Positions 47,692 to 56,240 of a stretch of DNA of 64,000 nucleotides are shown here, in pieces (the first letter of the stretch is position 1; every line of letters begins with the position of its first letter). Below the pieces are notes generated by a model, which ran no database searches, was not told the DNA's origin, and was given only the letters and a program-made list of their open reading frames with translations. Made by a program: the position numbers and the translations under genes. The stretch comes from JAKAGZ01 sp963783855 (GTDB lineage: Bacteria > Bacteroidota > Ignavibacteria > Ignavibacteriales > Ignavibacteriaceae): assembly GCA_963783855.1 (NCBI GenBank), contig CAWAPE010000005.1:372001-436000 (forward strand), in the 5' to 3' direction.

Positions 47692-48738
47692 ATGAAAATG
47701 AAATTAACAAGGAATGTTATATTAGCTGTCTTATCACTGGCTGTATTAATCCAGCTAACCATAATCAGCTACAATTATTATACCGGTTACATAGTTATCC
47801 CGAATATCGGCAACTTTTTTATACGTCTTCTTTTCAGCACAATATTCACTTTTATTTTCGGCCTCTTTATCATTTTTTTAGATATTCAGATTTTAAATAA
47901 CCTGGATAAGGTTTTCCCTTTGCCGAATAAGTTGATTCCACGAATTCCATCCGAGCTTATTTTAACAGTAGTTGCGGGAATTATTGTTGGCACCATAGTT
48001 ACATTAGTAGTGGGAATCATTGCTCCATACGAAGAGGGGCTTAAATGGAATATCATTAATAATTCCCTGATTACCATAGTTATTAACATTATAATTATGG
48101 TTAGCATAGAAGCATTATTATGGTTTAAAAGAAGCCAGGCATCTTTAGTTAAAACGGAGCGACTGGAAAGAGAAAATATGCTGACAAAATTCGAAACTCT
48201 GAAAAGCCAACTCAATCCGCATTTCCTCTTTAACAGCTTAAATGTTCTCTCTTCACTAATAAAAAAAGATTCAGAGAAAGCGCAGGAATTTGTAGATGAA
48301 TTTTCATCCGTTTACCGTTACACACTTGATGTAATCGACAAACCGGTTGTTTCTTTAAGCGAGGAAATCGAGTTTGCGAAATCTTTTCTCTATTTACAAA
48401 AGATACGATTTGATGATTCAATAATCATTGAATTAAATATTGACGCGTCAAAATTGAGTTACCTCGTGCCTCCGCTTGCAGTCCAGACATTACTTGAAAA
48501 TTCATTTAAGCACAACAGGGTTTCCGCAGATTTTCCTTTGAAAATAAAAATATTTATTGAAGACTATGTGCTGGTGATTACAAATAATATGCAAGCAAAG
48601 AATAGCAGGAAGGATTCAAAAGGAGTGGGACAGCAAAATCTTAAAAAACGATACGAACTTCTCGGAGATAAATTGCCGCAATTCACTTTAACCGGGGATG
48701 AATACATAGCCAAAATACCATTGCTGAAACCTGAATAA
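47692..48738 (+). CDS. LytS/YehU-type sensor histidine kinase
   Basis: 348 aa from the ATG at 47692; a TTG at 47686 extends the frame by two codons. Four membrane helices (about 7-28, 38-62, 85-110, 120-140) form the sensor. The His_kinase domain follows with the phosphoacceptor motif LKSQLNPHFLFNSLNVLSSL and then PPLAVQTLLENSFKHN, the N-box of the ATPase, and KGVGQQNLKKRY. It pairs with the LytTR regulator 27 nt downstream. Confidence 0.92.
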   Translation: MKMKLTRNVILAVLSLAVLIQLTIISYNYYTGYIVIPNIGNFFIRLLFSTIFTFIFGLFIIFLDIQILNNLDKVFPLPNKLIPRIPSELILTVVAGIIVGTIVTLVVGIIAPYEEGLKWNIINNSLITIVINIIIMVSIEALLWFKRSQASLVKTERLERENMLTKFETLKSQLNPHFLFNSLNVLSSLIKKDSEKAQEFVDEFSSVYRYTLDVIDKPVVSLSEEIEFAKSFLYLQKIRFDDSIIIELNIDASKLSYLVPPLAVQTLLENSFKHNRVSADFPLKIKIFIEDYVLVITNNMQAKNSRKDSKGVGQQNLKKRYELLGDKLPQFTLTGDEYIAKIPLLKPE

Positions 48739-48765
48739 ACCATTATTATAACCGGGGATGAAATA

Positions 48766-49521
48766 ATGAAAACAATAATAATTGAAGATGAAAAACTAGC
48801 AGCCGAAAGACTGGAGCAGTTAATTCACGAAATCGATGCATCTATTGAAATTGCCGCCAAAATTCCCTCAGTAGAAAAATCAATAAAATGGCTGAAACAA
48901 AACAAGCCCGATTTAATTTTTCTTGATATTCAGCTTGAAGATGGACTAAGTTTTTCTATTTTCGAAAAAATTCAGATAGACGTTCCAATTATATTCACTA
49001 CCGCCTATGACCAATATGCAATCAAAGCATTCAAACTAAACAGCATCGATTATTTGCTGAAACCTATCAAAAAAAATGATTTGCGGGAAAGTCTTAATAA
49101 ATATAAAAACATTAAATCTTCTTATTTAATGGATTTTGAAGAGATAATTAAGGGTATTCAGAGTAAAGAGATTGAATACAAAAAGAGATTTCTTGTTCAA
49201 TACGGGCAAAAAATAAAAAAAATTGAAATTGATGAAGTTGCATATTTTTATGCAATGGAGAAAAATGTATTCCTGACTACAATTCAGAATAATTCATACC
49301 CGGTCGATTTTACTCTGGACAAATTACAGGAAATTCTGGAACCTGATAAATTTTTTCGTATAAACAGAAAAATAATAATTGCATTCAATTCAATAAAATC
49401 TATGGTCCCCTATTCACGATCAAGGATAAAAATAGATTTGAACCCGCCAGAACCAAAAGACATAGAAGCACTGGTAAGTGTAGAGAGATGCTCTTCATTT
49501 AAGCGATGGATGGATAAATAA
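48766..49521 (+). CDS. LytTR-family response regulator
   Basis: 251 aa. The receiver domain (1-118) has the acidic pocket IIEDEKL, phosphoacceptor Asp near 54 in LIFLDIQLEDG and Lys in YLLKPIKKND. The C-terminal LytTR DNA-binding domain (about 145-250) has KIKKIEIDEVAYFYAMEKNVFL, FFRINRKIIIAFNSI and SRSRIKIDL. GGGGATGAAATA precedes the ATG. It forms an operon with the kinase upstream and probably the hydrolase downstream (20-nt gap). LytTR proteins bind paired direct repeats about two helical turns apart. Confidence 0.94.
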   Translation: MKTIIIEDEKLAAERLEQLIHEIDASIEIAAKIPSVEKSIKWLKQNKPDLIFLDIQLEDGLSFSIFEKIQIDVPIIFTTAYDQYAIKAFKLNSIDYLLKPIKKNDLRESLNKYKNIKSSYLMDFEEIIKGIQSKEIEYKKRFLVQYGQKIKKIEIDEVAYFYAMEKNVFLTTIQNNSYPVDFTLDKLQEILEPDKFFRINRKIIIAFNSIKSMVPYSRSRIKIDLNPPEPKDIEALVSVERCSSFKRWMDK

Positions 49522-49541
49522 AAGAGAATTTAATAAACAAG

Positions 49542-50636
49542 ATGAAGAAACCTATGTTATACATTTTTGGACTCTTAGGACTTTTGATTTTCGGTCTATT
49601 TTTCACACTGATCATCATTAGTCCCGGAAACCCAAAGACATTCTTGGATGAAAATAAGAATAAACTTAAAAACAGCATTTCAGAAAAAATCTTTCTTGAT
49701 ATAAATGGATACAAGCAAGGGATGTTTATAAAGGGGAAAAATTTAGATAATCCTATTATTTTATTCTTACACGGAGGAATGCCAGTTTATTTTTTAACAG
49801 AAAAATATCCGACACATCTTGAAGATGATTTTACTGTAGTTTGGTGGGAACGACGGAATTGTGGAATATCATACAATCCCAAATCCATACAGAACATTAC
49901 AACATTGGACACGCTTGTTGATGATACAATCGTATTAACGAAATACTTACTAGAAAGATTTAAAAAACAAAAGATATATCTTATGGGGCATTCGGGTGGG
50001 TCTTTTCTTGGAGTTTATGTTGTTGATAAGGCACCGGAATTATACTCAGCGTATATTGGCATGGCCCAAATGTCAAATCAATCTTTATCAGAAAAAATTG
50101 CTTATGAATTTATGCTAAAACGGTATGAAGAAATGAAGGACCAAAAAATGGTCGATTACTTCCAGAGTATAAATTTTGATAATCAAAATATAATACCTGA
50201 GAAATATATAAAGATAAGAGACGCTGCAATGCACGAGCTTGGTATTGGAACAATGAGAAATATGAGGAGTATAGTTACCGATCTATTTCTACCCTCGTTA
50301 AATTTTAGTGAATATACGTTGTCTGAGAAATTTTATTTCTGGTATGGTAAGTCAAAATCAGGTGTTAGTCAAAACTGGGAGGAAATGATTCGCACAAACC
50401 TGATGGATACTAAAGTCGATTTTAAGATTCCTGTTTATTTTTTTCATGGAGTTCATGATTATACTTGTTCATACGAATTAGCAAAAGAATACTTTGTTAA
50501 AATCAATGCACCAATAAAAGGTTTTTATACTTTTAATGAATCAGCACACAGTCCATTATTTGAAGAACCTGAAAAAACGAAAAAGATCCTAATCAATGAT
50601 ATTAAGAATTTAACAGTAGAGTTATCTGACAAATAA
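49542..50636 (+). CDS. Alpha/beta hydrolase, membrane-anchored
   Basis: A 364-aa protein with an N-terminal membrane helix or uncleaved signal (about residues 5-28). The hydrolase core shows the oxyanion loop ILFLHGGMP, the nucleophile elbow MGHSGGSFLG (Ser near residue 151), and candidate Asp and His in GVHDYTC and ESAHSPLFEEPE. This resembles proline iminopeptidase-like or other S33-type hydrolases. It lies 20 nt after the LytTR regulator gene, so it may be co-transcribed with it. Confidence 0.88.
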   Translation: MKKPMLYIFGLLGLLIFGLFFTLIIISPGNPKTFLDENKNKLKNSISEKIFLDINGYKQGMFIKGKNLDNPIILFLHGGMPVYFLTEKYPTHLEDDFTVVWWERRNCGISYNPKSIQNITTLDTLVDDTIVLTKYLLERFKKQKIYLMGHSGGSFLGVYVVDKAPELYSAYIGMAQMSNQSLSEKIAYEFMLKRYEEMKDQKMVDYFQSINFDNQNIIPEKYIKIRDAAMHELGIGTMRNMRSIVTDLFLPSLNFSEYTLSEKFYFWYGKSKSGVSQNWEEMIRTNLMDTKVDFKIPVYFFHGVHDYTCSYELAKEYFVKINAPIKGFYTFNESAHSPLFEEPEKTKKILINDIKNLTVELSDK

Positions 50637-51073
50637 TTTAATAAGGGGAAATAAATAGATAAAAAACACTTGAACAAAAATTATTCTCAGTCTTTCTTTA
50701 TTACTTTCATTTTTATTAATAATGTCCGTTACCCCTGCTGCATCACTTCACCGGGTCGAATCGCCCCGCCTCGTTCTTTGCACTTTAGCCCTCACTTATT
50801 CACGATGTCCTAAGCTCGGTCTAAAGCCGTCGTAACTATTGATACTACACAACCCGCTGTTCGCTTTCTTCTTCATCACTCATTCATTTTAATTCATTCG
50901 CTCTTCAGGGCGTTACGCTCACAGCTTGCATGATCAAATAACAAATTAAAAATCACTGTTCTTTTTTTGTCCTTTTTTTCACATTAATTCCAATCAATTC
51001 TAACCATTTCTTTAAATAAATAATTATTTTAAAATAAAAAACCCCAAATACAGGCTGTATTCGGGGTTTTATG
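50637..51073. other. Intergenic stretch of unusual composition before the tRNA
   Basis: 437 nt without an ORF. Bases ~50720-50935 are visibly more GC-rich than the surroundings (for example ACCGGGTCGAATCGCCCCGCC) and share no recognisable feature with neighbouring genes. The last ~40 nt hold the tRNA terminator. Confidence 0.45.
51037..51070 (-). terminator. Intrinsic terminator of the CAT-anticodon tRNA
   Basis: On the minus strand AAAACCCCGAATAC / GTATTTGGGGTTTTTT directly follows the tRNA 3' end. Confidence 0.85.
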
Positions 51074-51147
51074 TGGGCCCAGATGGACTTGAACCACCGA
51101 CCCTCTGATTATGAGTCAGATGCTCTAACCAACTGAGCTATAGGCCC
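51074..51147 (-). tRNA. tRNA with CAT anticodon (elongator Met or lysidine-modified Ile)
   Basis: Complete cloverleaf: acceptor GGGCCTA/TGGGCCC with discriminator A, D-stem GCTC/GAGC, anticodon stem TCTGA/TCAGA around CTCATAA, T-arm GGTGG-TTCAAGT-CCATC. The paired G1-C72 rules out initiator tRNA. The acceptor stem looks like tRNA-Ile, so the Ile2 (k2C) identity is possible. Its 3' half is duplicated at 45323-45364. Confidence 0.93.
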
Positions 51148-51232
51148 TAAAAACGTCTCCAAAAATAAGATTTATATTGTCATTTTGCAATTTTAATAGC
51201 CACGATTTAGCAAAAAAACTTGTTTTGTCTTT

Positions 51233-51748
51233 TTATTTAATAATTGTGGAATCTATCTGCACATTGTCCTTAAAGTTTCTTTTTATAAATAAACTCCCAT
51301 TTGAATTGAATGAAAGCCATTCACCTTCTTTCTTTCCAATAGAAAAGTTACCGGATTCTTTCAGTGTTCCATTTGGGAAGTACCATTTCCAGGTACTGTT
51401 AGCACAATCATTATTAAAATTACCTATGGCTTCGATTTTACCATCTGGGAAATAATATCGCCAGACGCCCTCATTTTTTCCATTAACTATACTACCTTTC
51501 ATTCCAACAAATCCATTTTTATTATGAAGTACAAAATCACCATTCATTTTACCTTTCAAAACTTCATATTCAATTACTTTATCACCAACCTTACCTTTCA
51601 CCTTTCCTGTATATGGCACAGCCTCATTATTTTTATAAATTAGTCCATCTTTCGTAGTTAAATTTCTTCCATCATCATACTTTTTACCGCAACCGCTAAA
51701 AAACAGTAACGCAATAATTGGGATTAAATATTTATAATTTACAATCAT
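51233..51748 (-). CDS. MORN-repeat lipoprotein
   Basis: A 171-aa protein with a lipobox (FFSGC, Cys20). The mature part carries MORN-type/YwqK repeats: YTGKVKGKVGDKVIEYEVLKGKMNG, GSIVNGKNEGVWRYYFPDGKIE, WKWYFPNGTLKESGNF, KEGEWLSFNSNG. Such repeats are surface or structural modules, sometimes named YwqK antitoxin-like, but no toxin gene is adjacent. It lies 72 nt downstream of the HIT gene on the same strand. Confidence 0.85.
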   Translation of the reverse strand: MIVNYKYLIPIIALLFFSGCGKKYDDGRNLTTKDGLIYKNNEAVPYTGKVKGKVGDKVIEYEVLKGKMNGDFVLHNKNGFVGMKGSIVNGKNEGVWRYYFPDGKIEAIGNFNNDCANSTWKWYFPNGTLKESGNFSIGKKEGEWLSFNSNGSLFIKRNFKDNVQIDSTIIK

Positions 51749-51820
51749 AAATCTGATATTATTAAATATTAAAATGAATCTTGAGAATTGAATGATAAGG
51801 AAGTACAGATCTACTGGGTT

Positions 51821-52327
51821 TTATTTCAATTCGGCAAAAGCTTCAACTAGTTTTGCCTTGGTTTCAAGCAAATCCTGGGAAATTATTTTAACTTCGCCAA
51901 GTACAGGCATAAAGTTTGAGTCTCCAACCCACCTGGGGACGATATGAAAATGAACGTGATCATCTATTCCCGCACCTGCAGCCTTTCCTATATTTGCTCC
52001 TACATTGAAGCCATCCGGTTGTGATATCTTTCTCAAAGCTTGCTCCGCTAGCAAAAGTTTATCCATAATTTCTATTCTTTCTTCTGTAGTTAACGACGGG
52101 AAATCATTAATGTGCCGGAAAGGAACTACCATCAGATGACCGTTATTATATGGATATAAATTCAGTACAGTAAAAGTATAATTACCTTTATCTACAACCA
52201 GATTTTCCGAACCAGATGGATCCATTTTTCCCAGGTCACATAAAACACATCCGGCCGGTTCTTTAGAATTTTTGGATTTAAATGAATCTATGTATTGTGA
52301 ACGCCATGGTGACCAAAGTTTTTCCAT
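51821..52327 (-). CDS. HIT family hydrolase
   Basis: A 168-aa histidine-triad protein. The catalytic motif HVHFHIVPRW lies near residue 130, and the N-terminal CVLCDLGK is the zinc-knuckle-like half common in AP4A-hydrolase-type HIT proteins. Members hydrolyse dinucleoside polyphosphates or related nucleotides. The start MEKLWSPWRSQYI is the usual one for this subfamily. A terminator separates it from the EF-G-like gene upstream. Confidence 0.94.
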   Translation of the reverse strand: MEKLWSPWRSQYIDSFKSKNSKEPAGCVLCDLGKMDPSGSENLVVDKGNYTFTVLNLYPYNNGHLMVVPFRHINDFPSLTTEERIEIMDKLLLAEQALRKISQPDGFNVGANIGKAAGAGIDDHVHFHIVPRWVGDSNFMPVLGEVKIISQDLLETKAKLVEAFAELK

Positions 52328-52337
52328 AATCCCTCTG

Positions 52338-52369
52338 AAAAAAGGCAGGTAAAATTAATTACCTGCCTT
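52338..52369 (-). terminator. Intrinsic terminator after the EF-G-like gene
   Basis: AAGGCAGGTAA / TTACCTGCCTT stem, followed on the minus strand by TTTTTC. It lies between the EF-G-like stop (52379) and the HIT start (52327). Confidence 0.9.
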
Positions 52370-52378
52370 AGTTTCTAC

Positions 52379-54472
52379 CTAATGTCCCTCTTCCCGGGAC
52401 TTATTATATTCATCAATAATTTTTTGCTCTACTTCTTTTGGTACTTCTTCATAATAAGAGAATTGTCTTTTATGAACTCCCCTACCCTGGGTAAGACTTC
52501 TAAGATTAGATGAATACTTATATAACTCAGCCAGGGGCACATTTGCTTTAATGATCTGGAAATGTCCGTCTGAATCCATTCCAAGTATTTTACCTCGTTT
52601 ACTCGAAATATCACCCATAACATCTCCCATATAATCCTCAGGCACAATTACCTCAATTTCATAAATTGGCTCAAGGAGTATAGGTTTGCATTCCAAAAAT
52701 CCTTTTTTAAAACATTGGGATGCTGCTATTTTAAATGACATTTCATCGGAATCCACATTATGGTAAGTACCATCAAACAGGGTAACTTTAACATCAACAA
52801 CTTTGTTACCTGAGATGACACCTTTTTCCATTATTTCTGTTATGCCCTTTTCCACTGCAGGAATAAACCTACCGGGAACAACTCCTCCAACAATAGCATT
52901 TTCAAACTCAAATTCTTTCCCTCTTGGAAGTGGCTCCATCTTAAAGTGAACGTGGCCATATTGTCCTCTTCCGCCGGACTGTTTTTTGTGTTTATATTCT
53001 ACGTCATTTGCTTTACCCTTAATTGCTTCTCTGTATGGAACTCTTGGTTCCACAAGATCAACTTCAACACCGTATCTTTCTTTTAGTCTTTTTATTGCAA
53101 GTGAAAGTTGTAATTCACCCTGACCTGAAATAATTGTTTGAGAAATTTCAGGATCAAATGAAACGCTAAAAGATGGATCTTCTTCGTGTAGTGTATGTAA
53201 TCCAGAAGCAATTTTATCCTCATCTCCTTTTGCTTTTGGCTTAATTGCACCACGAATAACTGCGGCAGGAAAATCAATAGGGTTCATTATTATCGGGAAG
53301 TTCCTTGAAGAAAGCGTATTGTTAGTATGTGTGTCTTTAAGTTTTACAACCGCACCAATATCGCCCGCCATTATTTTAGTAACTTCTTTCCTGTTATGAC
53401 CATTTAGAATTGAAAGCTGACTGAGCCTTTCTGTTTTTCCATTAGCCTCATTTATCATATCCAATCCGGCCTTAACCGATCCTGAATGAACTTTGAATAG
53501 GGATAATTCTCCAACGTGCTGTTCTGATATAGTTTTAAAGATAAAGAGAACGGGTTCACCATCTGCTTCAGGTTTTACGAGAACTTTGTTATCTGAATCT
53601 TTCATAGTTCCCTCTTCTCCGCCTCTGTCAGCAGGTGTTGGGAAATATGCAGCGGCAAAATCTAGGAAATTATTTAACCCTACACCTTTACTTGCAGAAA
53701 CTGCAAAAACTGGGCTTAGATTTCTTTTCATCAGTGCAAGTTTTATTCCCTGGTTAAGATCTTCTTCACTTAGTGATCCCTGCTCAAAATATTTATTCAT
53801 CAACTCTTCAGTAGTTTCAGCAACTTTTTCGATTAATTCAGTTCTATAGGAATCAGCTTCAGCTTTTAACTCTTCCGGTATTTCTATCTCAGAAACTTTT
53901 TTACTCCCGGGGTCTCCATATTTGTATGCTTTCATTTTCAGAACATCTACAACCGTATCAAAATTAACTCCTTCCTTTGCAGGAAATGTTACAACTATTG
54001 CACCGGAAGATAATCGATCTTTTGCCTGAGATTCAGTTTCTTTGAATGTTGAATGTTCATTATCAACTTTATTTATAATGATTGCAGAAGGTAACCTGAA
54101 TTCATCAACAAAACGCCCGGTTGTTTCTGATCCAACCTCTACACCCTCTGCCGATTTCAGAACCATTACGGCTGTATCGCAAACTTTCATAGCTGATTTA
54201 ACATCACCCAAAAAATCTGTGTATCCGGGTGTGTCAAGAATATTTAATTTTGTGTTATTCCATTCGAGGTGTAAAAGTGATGTTGATATTGAGATTTGTT
54301 TTTCTATTTCGTTCGGTGTGTAATCAGCAACTGTGTTGCCTTCAGATATTGTTCCTATTCTGTTTATTTCCCCGGCAGTAAATAATAAGATTTCTGATAG
54401 AGAGGTCTTACCACTTGCGCCATGACCAATAAAAGCAATGTTGCGAATTGCTTCTGCTCCATATTCTTTCAA
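52379..54472 (-). CDS. EF-G-like translational GTPase (paralogue of elongation factor G)
   Basis: A 697-aa GTPase. G1 is GHGASGKTS (residues 16-24) instead of the AHIDAGKTT of canonical EF-G, G3 is DTPGY and G4 is NKVD. Domains II-V follow, with the EF-G domain IV segment SGGRGQYGHVHFKMEP and the C-terminal IKANVPLAELYKYSSNLRSLTQGRG. This is the EF-G-like (FusA2) subfamily, which may act in ribosome recycling or stress rather than standard elongation. It stands away from rpsL/rpsG/tuf, supporting the paralogue call. Confidence 0.93.
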   Translation of the reverse strand: MKEYGAEAIRNIAFIGHGASGKTSLSEILLFTAGEINRIGTISEGNTVADYTPNEIEKQISISTSLLHLEWNNTKLNILDTPGYTDFLGDVKSAMKVCDTAVMVLKSAEGVEVGSETTGRFVDEFRLPSAIIINKVDNEHSTFKETESQAKDRLSSGAIVVTFPAKEGVNFDTVVDVLKMKAYKYGDPGSKKVSEIEIPEELKAEADSYRTELIEKVAETTEELMNKYFEQGSLSEEDLNQGIKLALMKRNLSPVFAVSASKGVGLNNFLDFAAAYFPTPADRGGEEGTMKDSDNKVLVKPEADGEPVLFIFKTISEQHVGELSLFKVHSGSVKAGLDMINEANGKTERLSQLSILNGHNRKEVTKIMAGDIGAVVKLKDTHTNNTLSSRNFPIIMNPIDFPAAVIRGAIKPKAKGDEDKIASGLHTLHEEDPSFSVSFDPEISQTIISGQGELQLSLAIKRLKERYGVEVDLVEPRVPYREAIKGKANDVEYKHKKQSGGRGQYGHVHFKMEPLPRGKEFEFENAIVGGVVPGRFIPAVEKGITEIMEKGVISGNKVVDVKVTLFDGTYHNVDSDEMSFKIAASQCFKKGFLECKPILLEPIYEIEVIVPEDYMGDVMGDISSKRGKILGMDSDGHFQIIKANVPLAELYKYSSNLRSLTQGRGVHKRQFSYYEEVPKEVEQKIIDEYNKSREEGH

Positions 54473-54519
54473 ATGACTTCCTCCTTAAATTACAAGGTGA
54501 GATCCATATTTCGTGTTAG

Positions 54520-54903
54520 TTATTTTTTGAGGGTATTCCAGAATTTGTCAACTCCGTTAGCGAGCGCAGAAAGATTTTTGATCAGACCGAAAACCGGCCC
54601 TTCAACCCCTTCGCGGATTTTCTCTTCATAACCGAGCAACAATTCTACTCTCTCCTTTACTTCTGAAACAATATTTTTGGACATTTCAACCTGGTCCTTT
54701 GCTTTTTCGGTAACCTCATTAATGTTTTCACTTAATGACACACTGGACTTAATCAGAGGTTTTAAATCCGAAGTAAGCTGATTGAAATCTTTTTCTATAG
54801 TTTTTATAGAATTAGTTATCCGATTAAAATAAATAATCAGGCCAATGCAGAGTGCGGATGCCGCTACAAGTAACACAACCTGAAAAATAATTACAAGATT
54901 CAT
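54520..54903 (-). CDS. DUF948-like membrane protein
   Basis: A 127-aa protein with one N-terminal membrane helix (about residues 4-26) and a long amphipathic coiled-coil region (SIKTIEKDFNQLTSDLKPLIKSSVSLSENINEVTEKAKDQV). This is the plan of DUF948 proteins, which often accompany YtxH proteins, as here (20-nt gap from the YtxH gene). Role unknown; general stress association is a family guess. Confidence 0.78.
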   Translation of the reverse strand: MNLVIIFQVVLLVAASALCIGLIIYFNRITNSIKTIEKDFNQLTSDLKPLIKSSVSLSENINEVTEKAKDQVEMSKNIVSEVKERVELLLGYEEKIREGVEGPVFGLIKNLSALANGVDKFWNTLKK

Positions 54904-54922
54904 AATACATCAATATTGATTA

Positions 54923-55339
54923 TCAGGAATTTTTTGTTTCTTTGTACGCGTCTACTCCTGCCTTAACTGCAGATTTGAGCTTTGCAGTTTCTTTGTCTAC
55001 AGACACTTTGCCCCCATCAATTATTTTATTCCCCTTAGCCTTTGCATCAGTAAGAATTTTTTCAGCATCTTTCAATAATTCATCAGATTTTACTTTTGCA
55101 TCTGAGATTAATCTATCAGATCTTTTTTTGCCTTCGTTAATTAATTCTTTAGCCCGATCTTTTGCTTCTTCAATATATTTATCAGCATCATCCAGATATC
55201 CATCTGATTTTGTTCTGAGATCGTCTCTTAATTCCCTACCGCTTTTGGGCGCATAAAGCATACCAAATATTGCACCAATAGCTCCCCCGGCAATAAATCC
55301 TAATAATAATCCTCTGCCTGTGTTATTATCACTAGCCAT
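54923..55339 (-). CDS. YtxH domain protein
   Basis: A 138-aa protein beginning with the YtxH signature: a glycine-rich membrane helix GRGLLLGFIAGGAIGAIFGMLYAPKSGRELRDDL (residues ~7-40, given here in part as the GGAIGAIFGMLYAPKSG core). A highly charged helical tail rich in Lys, Asp and Ala follows. YtxH proteins are general-stress proteins in Bacillus. GGAGGAG precedes the ATG. It probably forms an operon with the DUF948-like gene. Confidence 0.88.
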   Translation of the reverse strand: MASDNNTGRGLLLGFIAGGAIGAIFGMLYAPKSGRELRDDLRTKSDGYLDDADKYIEEAKDRAKELINEGKKRSDRLISDAKVKSDELLKDAEKILTDAKAKGNKIIDGGKVSVDKETAKLKSAVKAGVDAYKETKNS

Positions 55340-55658
55340 AATTGTCTCCTCCTTTTTAGAATATTTGCTCTGTTAGAATATAATACGCAACCCTCTGAAA
55401 ATCAAGGATTTGCGCCCTAAAAGAACGTAAAACGGTACATAAATGAAGAACATTTACTTAAATATTTGATATAATAGCTGCTACAAACTATGAAGTATTT
55501 ACTTCAGTCACAGGCATTATATGTATGTAATATAATAAATTATAACAATTAGCTTAACTCTTTCTATTAGTATAATTTGATGATATTACTGATATATCTT
55601 TTCAAAATATTTGGAAGCACAGTCAGACTATGTTTGAAATCTATGAATGTTACTTTTA
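55340..55658. other. Intergenic region between Maf and YtxH genes
   Basis: 319 nt, AT-rich, no ORF and no hairpin I would call a terminator. It must carry the YtxH promoter. Confidence 0.4.
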
Positions 55659-56240
55659 CTACCGAATAATCCCTAATAAAGCCTGATATAATTTGGTAAG
55701 TGGTAAACCGACAACATTATTATAGCATCCATTAATTTTCTCTACAAAAACTGCCCCAAAATCATCCTGTATGCCATATGCCCCTGCTTTATCCATTGGG
55801 CTTCCTGTATCGATATACTTCAATATTTCATCACGTTTTAGCTTCCTAAAGGAAACCCTGGTCTTTTCGTAATCTGTAATTAATTTACCGGTATCAGTAT
55901 TGAATATAGAAAAGCCAGTATAAACAGTGTGAGATCTTCCGCTTAAAAACTTCAGTATTTTTTCTGCGTCCTTTTTGCTTTTAGGTTTCCCTATCACTTT
56001 CCTATCGAGAACTACTATGGTATCAGCCGTTATAATAATTCCAATCTTAATTTTTGCAAGCGCAGCATTCAATTTATCTTTTGATAGTCTTTTTACGATG
56101 TTGGCAGGACTTTCACTATTTCTGATATGTTCTTCACATTCAACTTTTACGGTTTTGAAATCCAGGTTTAGTGAATTAAGTAATTTTTTTCTTCTTGGTG
56201 ATTTTGACGCGAGGTAGATAGGCAATTTAGATTTAATCAT
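55659..56240 (-). CDS. maf: Maf family nucleoside triphosphate pyrophosphatase
   Basis: A 193-aa protein. Signature motifs are ASKSPRRKKLLNSL at the N-terminus (the SxSPRR substrate loop), the acidic ITADTIVVLDRKVIGKP near residue 70 and GAYGIQDDFGAVFVEKINGCYNNVVGLPL at the C-terminus. Maf proteins hydrolyse non-canonical nucleotides (dTTP/UTP or m7GTP types). Its ATG overlaps the stop of the SpoIID-like gene (ATGA), indicating translational coupling. Confidence 0.94.
   Translation of the reverse strand: MIKSKLPIYLASKSPRRKKLLNSLNLDFKTVKVECEEHIRNSESPANIVKRLSKDKLNAALAKIKIGIIITADTIVVLDRKVIGKPKSKKDAEKILKFLSGRSHTVYTGFSIFNTDTGKLITDYEKTRVSFRKLKRDEILKYIDTGSPMDKAGAYGIQDDFGAVFVEKINGCYNNVVGLPLTKLYQALLGIIR

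Noticed and set aside
50720..50940. Integron attC site or cassette remnant
   Set aside because: I looked for paired RYYYAAC/GTTRRRY core sites with folding arms and did not find a convincing set; no integrase is present.
45364..51073. Integrase, transposase or phage genes inside the tRNA-bounded segment
   Set aside because: All ORFs in the segment are membrane, signalling or hydrolase proteins; no recombinase motif is seen.
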